From assembly GCA_963514095.1 (NCBI GenBank), contig OY741281.1:1446487-1510486 (forward strand): DNA of 64,000 nt, given 5' to 3'. Origin of the DNA: Eutrigla gurnardus (taxonomy: Eukaryota > Chordata > Actinopteri > Perciformes > Triglidae). Both the position numbers and the translations under genes were made by a program. Below the pieces are notes generated by a model. The model did no database searches, had not been told where the DNA came from, and was given only the letters and a program-made list of their open reading frames with translations. Of this stretch, positions 55,396 through 64,000 are shown piece after piece (the stretch's first letter is position 1; each line of letters begins with the position of its first letter).

Positions 55396-57169
55396 AACGC
55401 TGTGTCCTCGGTGTTTTTACAGCCTCACGGGGTTGTTCTCGTGTGAATGAATGAAGCCAGCTGATGAAATGACACCCTGAAGGCGAGCCCTGGTGTCGGT
55501 GTCACCGTCCTCACATGGTGCACCCACCATGAGTCAGGCAGAGTGTGGGTGTTGGCTAAAGGAGGTCAGGAGCCATCTGCCTTTGTGAGGGAACAGCACA
55601 GTGACCGCCAAAATAAAAGCTTTACAAGTCCAGAAAAAAAGGGAAGAATTAAAAAATAAAAGTCTGGGAACAACGAGGGAATTCCCACCTTTTCTACCGG
55701 AGCTGTTTGTGTGTCCGACCCTGACCTTTGACCTCCCCCACAGAGAAAATAAAAGCTCAGTGTGCTTCATAATTGGCGTCATCACATTAAGATGTCATGA
55801 GCTGCATCACATGGTTTCTACGTACTTCGAGGTCGCGTCCTTGATATCTGTCAGGAAATGTAGGGATTTTCTTTCTGACCTTAAGGTGGTTGTTGAGCTT
55901 GAAAAGAAGCAGACTTGTTTTCCAGCTTCCTGATCCCACAGAGGAGCAGAGATCCTGCTGGATTTAGAGTCTGTTATGAACATCTTTTTAGATTTGGCCC
56001 CAACGTATATTCATAGAAGACGTGAAATACTCTTAAATCAAATGTGATGATTTTTAGGCCGAGAGAAATGAAAAACGCAATGGTATTACTTCTGCAGATA
56101 TATATTATATTTGTAGATCTGGGTCAGACAGACTCAGACTCGCTGCAGCAGCAGAAAACTCCCTGAATCCATGAACACCAATGAATGCTGTTCACAGAAG
56201 CTTGTTTCCTCATCTTTCTTGGATATTTCTCACCTCGGAACAGAACTTATCACTGACCCCAGACTGTTTTATTGTTTTTATAATAAATGAATGAAAGCGT
56301 GAGAAACAGAACAAATTGATTGGCTTTGCTCGGGACAGCAGAACGACTCCTCATCCTCTCCAGACTCTCCTCCTCCTCCTCCTCCTCCTGATTGCGTTTA
56401 CAAGGAGGGAAGCGGGGCGTTTGAGTGTGTCGGGACTTTTCGGCACTCGGCGAAGCTCCTCGGCCGTGACTAATGGGGGGGTGGATGAAGTTGCTCAGCG
56501 GCAGATTAGCTCTGTATGAGGGAGAGTCGTACTGACAGCTCCGATCCCTGTGAGGCAATCAGCCATCCAGCTCCTGTTCAGGACTCCTTCAGGCTTGGAC
56601 TCATCCCACAAGAAGGAAAACTATGAGGATTCTTTTTTTTGGCTCCTCAGACTTCCTCCTCCTCCTCCTCCTTGGCTGTCATCCTCCCGTTAGCAGCCTC
56701 TAATTTAGAGGACTTGAAGGGGGTCGATGGCACATCCTTCAGATGGAAAATCAATGACTCTGGCATTTGCTTTCTGCATGGCACGGACTCTTCCACGCTG
56801 ACATTGATTTGTTCTATTTTGGGCAGCGAGGGTTCACCTCCCATATTGGCTGGTTCAGAGCGAGGTGATTCATCACCCCCCCCAACAGGTCCACTACCTG
56901 GACAAGCTTCTGGAATGGAGATCTGCTGCTAATGTGTGTGAACAGCCTTGGCGCTCCTCGATGGCTAGCAGATGGAGCTGCCAGCTGAGTCCATTAGTCA
57001 GCGAGGCTGAATCCGCCGCCGCCGCCGTCCCGCTCACTCACCTCACTAACGGGAGAGAGAGAGTGGGGGTTTGTGGTGCAAAGGTAGGGCGGCACAGGTG
57101 GAGGAGGTTTACCTGAGCCAAGGTAACGGCACGAGATAAGGTTAAAGGTTAAAGATGAAGTGACTTGCA

Positions 57170-57350
57170 GGATGACTGAAGTACATCTTCAAAACCGTGT
57201 ACCTCCACTGGTTTAAAGATCTGGTGAAAACTCTGTTTTCGTGTTTCTATTTGGCTTCCTATTTGTTGTCTGATTTCTTTATTGGAACTGTACTGCTGCT
57301 GTCTTGGCCAGGTCTCCCTTGTAAAAGAGAAATAAATAAATAATAATAAA
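57170..57350 (+). mobile_element. 3' fragment of a CR1/L2-superclade LINE
   Basis: It ends in CTTGGCCAGGTCTCCCTTGT, AAAAGAGA and an A-rich (AAAT)n/(AAT)n tail. This parallels the 3' end of the LINE at 7270-8612 (CTTGGCCAGGACTCTCTTGA). Only the last 180 bases or so remain. The left edge is approximate. Confidence 0.65.
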
Positions 57351-58699
57351 AATGACGGGTTCATTTATTCTGAAAGTACAAGGATGAGATGAAGCTCTGT
57401 CTTTGTGCTCGGATGGTCATTTAATCTGGACGTCGTGGGTCGCATTAAACTGTTGGCAAACCGCGGGTTTAAAGGACGAGTCCGGCTTTTATTGTCGACG
57501 GATCCCGAGAAAAAAAGAAGAAAACAAACGAGAAAAAGGATCAATGAATTGATCATTCTTACAAGTACTGTGTGAGCCTGTTGCCTTGAATACTGATCGG
57601 CATGTATTGATTTAAATAATCCACAGGAAACGCAGGATTTACTTGAGTTCACATTTGCTAGTTTTTCCATTTCCAGTCGCGTCCCAGACGAGGTGGAAAA
57701 GTCAGGAAGGGTCGTTGGTTTTGGTCTTTTCAGTGTATTTGTTGATGTAAGAACAATATAGAAAAGCCCTTAAAGTTAAGGGACTTCTCCTGAGGGGATA
57801 AACGTGCTTCGGCATCAGATACATGATACCGTGTTATGAAGAGTTGGAATAATAACAACACATTAAAATCTTCACTGCACTTCTTTTTCTGGAAAGCATC
57901 GACCCAATTTGTCTTAATGTGCTTATTAAATTTTATTAGCCATTATGACTAATGAATGCAGTAGCGTCGGCATTTAAGAGGTAATTGTTATTTATGAGGG
58001 CAATTTGAAGACTTTTTTTATTTGAGTATATTTTAGTCGTTTTGTTGTAGATGAGAGTAAAATGTGTTTCTTTCTGAGGATTCAAAAGCCAAGGGGGGGG
58101 GGGGGGGGGGTTGTGTCAGGTGCAGCTCGTTTCCAAAACTCAACTCAAGGTTCACTTACTCTTCTTTTCCACTGATGAAGACCGTTGGATGTGGTTGAAA
58201 GCACCAGAAAAGTCCTTGAGTTTTAATGATTTTTGATTCCATTTGATGCACGAAGAACATCCATGAAAGTAAAATGTATTTAATTAACAAACTGTGGGAA
58301 GGTACGTATCTTGTGTTTGTTTTTTTCTTTAATTATCATTATTTATGTTTATGTTGTCCTTTTCCTTTGTTAACCTAGATCTATTAATTATAAACTCATA
58401 TCTGAATATGTCCGGTACCTGGTGTGTCTGTTTGTCTGTCAGGAACTAGACTCCAACATTTCATGTGTGAATTGTATATTTTTTGTTTGTTATATTTGAA
58501 CAATAAGAGACCTTGATAGTAATTAGTCGGGCTCGTTAGGAGAAAATAAGACACACAGATGGTTTTTTTCACATGAACTGAGGTGTTTTTACTGCATTTC
58601 AACAGAAACAGCCTTTTTTTTTACACATTGTACTCACAGCGAAGAAGAAGACACGTCCTCAATGTCAGTGAACAAAGTGGCCTTTAGGGGAGGGGGGGT

Positions 58700-58764
58700 A
58701 GGAGGGGGGGGGGGGGGGGGGGGGGTCTGTGGATATGGATGCAGACCCCCCCCCCCCCCCCCCC
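58700..58764. repeat. Adjacent poly-G and poly-C runs
   Basis: About 22 G at 58702-58723, a 23-base spacer, then about 18 C at 58747-58764. They can pair as a hairpin. Confidence 0.85.
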
Positions 58765-59017
58765 ACTCTAAAGATGCACTCGGACATTAAAAGCACCCAG
58801 TTGATGCCTTTAGGAGTCAATACAACACACACACACACGATGGGTGTAGATGTGGTCGACAAAACTGTGGGGGAGGGGGTCCACTGACACAAGATCACTG
58901 GAATGGAAGGTTCTCATTGGTTGGAGGACATGTGGCCACGCCCCCACGTACTCATGTTTTAATGCTCTTTTGTTTCTGATTAAAAGGCGGGTCAGGTGAT
59001 CTCCAGTGATGCTGTGC

Positions 59018-59052
<35 letters not shown>

Positions 59053-59862
59053 GGCGTGTTTAAACGGGGCGGGGGCGGAGTCAGACCCCGGGGAGGTGAA
59101 GGTTAGTCCCAACCTCCCCCCCCCCCGGAGCTCCTCTACTGATTACTGCTAACACCAGTTTGTCCTTTTTTGTCCACATGAAAAAAAAACTTTTCTCGTG
59201 TTATTTTTGGGAATATGATGCTCTTGCAAGTCGTACACATCCATATAGATATGAATCTTTTTTTATGTCAGCGTACAAAGGTAAGCTGGGTGACTATATA
59301 TGAAGACAACAACTACAACTTTCACAGCACTGGCATTGGTTAATTTTAAATACAGTACTCAAGCATTGTTAGATTAGTGTGTAAAAAAACAAAAAAACAG
59401 AAACATAATACCCCCGAAAAATAAACTACTGTACGCAAGTTGGTTTCTCCCCTAAAATGTTTCATTTAGATTTCAATGGCATGATGTACATATTTGTTTT
59501 AACCATACCAACCACATTGATCCAGAGCCACTTTGGATTTCCCTTAATGTCATACAGTACCATGCATTATCTCATTAGTGTGTTCATTTCTTATTATTAT
59601 TATTATTATGTTTTCTCTCTGAATGTTGACTGAAATCATCGGTAACGTGTTAACATAGCGTTGTCTTCACATAGACTCAGTAATGGTGCTTTTAGTCGCT
59701 CCTTTCTCGGTCCACCCTATTGCATGTTGACAGGTTTTTGCAGGATACAGTGGCGATCGTGGGGTTACGGGTGGGAGGGGTCGAAGGTTACGGGACGTGG
59801 AGGTGTAGGGTGGGGGGGTTGTCAGGTTTGTGTATGCTGGAGGAGGGGCGGGGGGTCAGCTC

Positions 59863-60529
59863 CTAGACGACAGCCTGTGAATCCTTGCAGACCTGAGTGG
59901 TGGTGCCTGAGTTAGTCTGTTTAATGTCCGTCCTCCCTCCCACACGCCTCACTGGTCTGCAAAACACAAACACACACGGCGTTAGGGGAGGCTTCATCGC
60001 CCCGACAACTCACAACCAGGACCTCATTCCTCCAACGGGACGCCATTCTGGTCAAAAGGAAACCAAAGCAGTCTGATTCTAACTCCTCATGTGTGTTTCT
60101 GTATCAGGAAGAAAGAACTCCAGCGTAGCAGCTGATGTGGTTGTTTACGGCGATGATCTGATGACAAACATGTGACAACAGCAAAGTGTGGGTGACTTAA
60201 TGAGATTTAGGAGCGAGACGGAGGGTGGTGATTCACTGCTGGGGTGGAAGTGTAACTGCTGTTGTTCTCCCCCGACGGTGACGTGAATGAAGACGTCACA
60301 ACGCCGCCGGGTGTCTTTCCTCTCTTTGTTGCTCAAGAAGAAGAAGAAGAAGAACAAGAAGAACAAGAACAAGAACAAGAAGAAGAACAAGAACAAGAAG
60401 AACAAGAACAAGAACAAGAAGAACAAGAAGAAGAAGAAGAAGAAGAAGAACAAGAACAAGAAGAAGAAGAAGAAGAAGAAGAAGAAGAACAAGAACAAGA
60501 AGAACAAGAACAAGAACAAGAAGAAGAAC

Positions 60530-60560
<31 letters not shown>

Positions 60561-61086
60561 AGAACAAGAAGAAGAGACACTAAACTGTGGGTTTTCCAGG
60601 ACACACCTACTATGAAAATACTCCACTAAACGCTGGACAGTGATTTCCTCCCTGGTTTCCCTCCTCCTTCAGTCTGCTCCGTCATCCTTCCTCCCTCCTC
60701 TCCTCCCTCCTCTCCTCCCTCCTTTCCTCGTAGCACACGGAGGTATGTAGAGAAAATCCCTCTTTTATTTCCTGCCATGACGAAGCCTCGGCGGTGATAG
60801 CATCATGCAAAGTATCAACGCCGACGGGAGAGTGCATGGAAATATCCACGCCCACTCTGCTTTCTCTTCCTATGGAAATGTTGGACGTGTGTGTGTGTGT
60901 GTGTGTGTGTCTGTGTGTGTGTGCTGATGATGGGGGGGGCCGGCCTGCAGCGCCGAGGATTTGCAAGAAAATCCAGATTGGCGCACACACACACACACAC
61001 ACACACAGACACACACACATCTGGCTGCTTGCTAGACAAGCATCTGTCCACTCCGATTGGCCGATAGATTAAAAACCCGCGTGGAG

Positions 61087-61131
<45 letters not shown>

Positions 61132-61236
61132 TGAGAGTGTGTGTGTGTGTGTGTGTGGATCCTACCACACCTTGATGGGGCCGTCCACCGGGTCCAGTCC
61201 CTGCTCCGACAGCTGTTTCAAGGCACTTAGAGCAGC
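59863..61236 (-). CDS. stau2: Staufen homolog 2, C-terminal exons (partial, continues beyond right edge)
   Basis: Double-stranded RNA-binding protein that carries mRNA in dendrites and oocytes; only its tail is here. The exon at 61171-61236 on the minus strand encodes AALSALKQLSEQGLDPVDGP, then IK, nearly identical to the human tail AALSALKQFSEQGLDPIDG. It has a clean TTCTCAG acceptor and an AAG|GTGTGG donor. The last exon starts at 59956 (TTTTGCAG acceptor). In the frame set by that donor it ends after 11 codons at TAA 59921. In the next frame it runs to TAG 59863 with QVCKDSQAVV, which resembles the human end QDCKKSKSAV. The second is favoured on homology but needs the donor AAGGT|GTGGTA or a missed small exon. 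Gene order tail to tail with rdh10 matches human 8q21. Confidence 0.75.
60335..60577. repeat. (AAG/AAC)n purine-rich tract, about 240 bases
   Basis: GAA triplets broken by AAC triplets with almost no other bases; the plus strand is over 90 percent purine. It is in the last stau2 intron. Confidence 0.95.
60883..61015. repeat. (TG)n and facing (CA)n tracts
   Basis: A TG tract at 60887-60923 and a CA tract at 60983-61019 lie 60 bases apart in opposite phase, giving a possible large hairpin in the stau2 intron. A third TG tract follows at 61089-61157. Confidence 0.85.
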
Positions 61237-63460
61237 CTGAGAAGAGAGAGAGCAACAGATGGTGGGGTGAGCGAGGGTGGGGGGGTGAGGGTGGGGGTGG
61301 GGGTGGGGGTGGGGGGGGAGTGAGTGTCACCCTTCAGCTGCTTTTCTAATAACACTTACTCTGGGAAACCTGATGCCAGCAGCACTCTGGTTGTCTTTGG
61401 CTGCTCTGGGTCTGATTGGGTTTAATATTTCTACTTTATGTTTCTGCTCTTCTTCCTTCCCTGAGATCATCTGAGTGACATCGGTATTCCTTGTAACCAT
61501 GGCAACACAAATGGTAGCAGGTCTGAAACACCTTGATGACATCATCAGTCTGCTCATAATCCCACTTCATGCTAAACGTTGATCTATATTTTCATGAATT
61601 CACGCCGCTTTAACTAAGTGTGCCAAGCCTCCATCAGGAACGCCGTGATGTCATTTCCTTCCTGCTCATCGCCAGCAGGAGGAGGGGGGGGGGGGGGGGG
61701 GGGGGGGGGTAAACGGAGATGAACATAATAAATGAAACGTTGACATGTTTTTGCGTCTCTGCCTTCTCTCCCATCGACACTTACAGCCATCATCACCAAA
61801 AACAAATACAGAAACTATTCATGTCAACCACTTGGAGATAAGTGGTCCGACCAAGATGGACCGGCGGCTCTGATCCTAACCAGGCCGCCGCGGGTTCGAT
61901 TCCCGACCTGTGTCCTTAAACATCAGCTCCAGATGTGTTTCTGCCCTCCTCTCCCTCCGTCTCTCGTGTTGGAGGAGTATTTTTATCTGTTATCCAGGAG
62001 TCTGAGAAGGATTTATTGTCCTGTAAAAGCTCTAAGAAGTGTTTTATCTGCACGCTGAAACATTTCATATCATATGAAACATCAGTTAGTATGTAAATAT
62101 GATTTATTAAATTTAACTTAACCATAGAGTTTTAAACCCTCCCTTAAACACACCTGTTCATCCTATTAAATCAAATCCACGTATATATGTGGCTTTTGTT
62201 TAATTTAATGTCATGGATTAATTTTATTTTGCCTGTTTTAAGTGTAAAGTGTTTAGAAAGGTGCTCTTAAATAGAATGTATTGTTATTATTAATGATCTA
62301 ATGTATATGAATCTGCATGTTTCATATATATTTTTGTAGTATAAAGGTATTTATTATCTCTGTGATTATTGTAGATTGAGCCGACTGAAAGCTTTTCATG
62401 CTCCGACAGTAAAAATGGACTCCTGATGGTCCCATCCTGATCCTTATTACTGACGTCAGCCCCGTGGTTTCCTCATGAGATCCTGAGATACTCTCACACA
62501 CTCCGTCTGCATTCAACCTAACTCACTACTTATCACGCTTGTAATAAAGATCACATCAGTGTGTCTCTGTGGAATGTTCCAGGAGGTTACACACTATCAC
62601 CTGACCAACAACAGTGTTTAACTTCAGATTATAAAGTAACAAAAAGCAGGAATTATGTGTATGAGTGGGCAGGTGCAAGGGTCACAATCTGGTTGGTATC
62701 CATCAAACAGAGTGGAATGAATGGTGGGACTGATAGCGATGGCCTTTTGCACACAGACTCAGAAATCAGCTGAAGCACCTCCAAGTCTGTAAAAGACAAT
62801 TTATGGTGCAACGTGTTTTTTTTCCCCCCTCTGTGAACATCTGACAGCCGCTGGAGATTTAGAGCTCCGATGGACTCGCCGAGATTTAAGACGACAACCT
62901 TTTAAAGAACATGACAGCCGGAGGAATGTTTGCACAATTACACTGTAAATACAAATTAATCATATTCATAGAGGTGATGGACGACGCGTCTCCATATCAG
63001 GACGGTCCCCGTCATCCAGGACCTCACACCCGATCGCCATCAACAGGCGGATCAATCACGGTTCTCCATCTGTGCTCACCAATAAATTGCAATGAAAAGC
63101 AACTCGTCCACGATCACCTTTTGTTTGTTGTATTTATTCGTTTGGGATCTCCCTTCTCCTGAGTAAATAGCTGGGCCCATCTGTTGGAGGAGGGGGGGGG
63201 GGGGGGGGGGGGGGGGGCGCTGACTGCAGATAAACACTCATAAATCAGTTGGCTGTGGCGGTGGCAGCGCCGCTGATATACGACAGGCAGGCGTGAGGGC
63301 CGAGGCAGCCGATCGGGGGGGTCAAGACAAATACCCACCTATCTGCTGACGGCAGCCAATCAAATCACTATTATTATAATGAGATAAGTCGCTACGCCGA
63401 CGCATCGACACCAGGAGGAGTGTTTAGTCTGAGGGCCGAGAGGAAGGTGGAGGGTTGGAG
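61237..63460. other. stau2 intron or upstream sequence without recognised exon
   Basis: I looked for the preceding stau2 exon (the human part ending QLEYLARIQGFQ) and did not find it. Poly-G runs lie at 61684-61710 and 63189-63218. A tRNA T-arm-like GGGTTCGATTCCCGAC at 61891-61906 is probably a SINE scrap. Confidence 0.45.
61275..61320. repeat. (GGGGGT)n G-rich tandem repeat
   Basis: At least seven G-runs of three or more separated by single T or TGA, a strong G-quadruplex candidate on the plus strand (template strand of stau2), 40 bases upstream of the exon at 61236. Confidence 0.85.
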
Positions 63461-64000
63461 ACGATGCTGAGTCATAGAAACGGATACTGTCGATACTACC
63501 CTCCTGTTTATACTACTACTATACTACTATACTACTATACTACTATACTACTACCAACACCACAGACGATGCTGAGTCATAGAAACGGTTACTGTCGATA
63601 CTACCCTCCTGTTTATACTACTACTATACTACTACCAAGATACCATGCTGAGTCATCAGCAAACATGAGAGTCATAGAAAAGGTTACTGTCAATACTAGC
63701 GCTCTACTATACTACTACTATACTACTACCAACACCAGATACAATGTTGAGTCATCGGCAAACATGAGTCATAAAAAAGGTTACTGTCGATACTAGCGCT
63801 CCTGTTAATACTACTACTATACTACTACACTACTACAAACACCAGATACCATGCTGAGTCATAGAAAAGATTACTGTCGATACTACCCTCCTGTTTATAC
63901 TACTACTATACTACTATACTACTACCAACACCACAGACGATGCTGAGTCATAGAAACGGTTACTGTCGATACTAGCGCTCCTGTTAATACTACTACTATA
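63461..64000. repeat. Minisatellite of 76-107-bp units with TGCTGAGTCAT motifs, continues off right edge
   Basis: Six units start near 63465, 63570, 63646, 63745, 63852 and 63941. Each has GAGTCAT, a TTACTGTCGATACTA segment and a variable (CTACTAT)n stretch that accounts for the length differences. Five units contain TGCTGAGTCAT exactly and one has TGTTGAGTCAT. Confidence 0.92.

Larger units (their letters stand above)
55396..59862. other. Intergenic between rdh10 and stau2, including the stau2 3' untranslated region
   Basis: No coding exon recognised. It holds a LINE 3' end at 57170-57345, G and C homopolymers at 58097-58110, 58700-58724 and 58747-58764, and a TG tract at 59022-59050. The part near 59862 should be stau2 3' untranslated region; its end was not fixed. 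Confidence 0.5.

Noticed and set aside
61850..61915. Possible tRNA gene (GGGTTCGATTCCCGAC T-arm)
   Set aside because: The acceptor stem does not pair and there is no D-arm or A-box at the right distance; likely a SINE scrap.

Overview
This is nuclear DNA of a ray-finned fish, most likely a percomorph teleost. The evidence is compact vertebrate-type split genes with GT-AG introns, very dense (CA)n microsatellites, and fish-type mobile elements: an RTE/Rex3-like LINE with a GATG tail, a CR1/L2-superclade LINE, hAT-like non-autonomous elements and a tRNA-derived SINE. Nothing bacterial, viral or organellar was seen. I built the gene models by hand from splice sites and from what I know of the vertebrate families. 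No search was run.

Layout, left to right. (1) 321-4137, minus: the first five coding exons of the muscle acetylcholine receptor delta subunit gene (chrnd), which runs off the left edge. (2) 5261-16300, minus: a complete 21-exon cip2a gene whose spliced reading frame is 904 codons plus stop, with a dead LINE in one intron. (3) 18778-23077, minus: a four-exon SAP/EAT-2 (SH2D1) family adaptor of 147 residues. (4) 25570-33560, plus: liph, a ten-exon membrane-associated phosphatidic acid-selective phospholipase A1, interrupted in intron 6 by a nearly intact RTE retrotransposon with a perfect 13-bp target duplication. A 70-bp tandem array carrying CTCF-like sites follows its stop codon. (5) 35798-43531, minus: bclaf3, tail to tail with liph. 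(6) 46747-54183, plus: rdh10, complete except for a one-base insertion in exon 2. (7) 59863-61236, minus: the last exons of stau2, tail to tail with rdh10 as in human 8q21, running off the right edge. A minisatellite carrying NF-E2/MARE-like motifs fills the last 540 bases.

The genes do not form a pathway: a synaptic receptor, a PP2A-inhibitor scaffold, an immune signalling adaptor, a phospholipase, a nuclear RS-type protein, a retinol dehydrogenase and an RNA-transport protein. Their arrangement reflects chromosomal synteny, not an operon-like system. I found no previously undescribed multi-gene system. The items most worth following are the CTCF-like tandem array, the rdh10 frameshift, the terminal MARE-motif minisatellite, the young RTE insertion, four near-identical hAT-like copies lying in the same orientation, and an unexplained 2.1-kb non-AT-rich block inside bclaf3.
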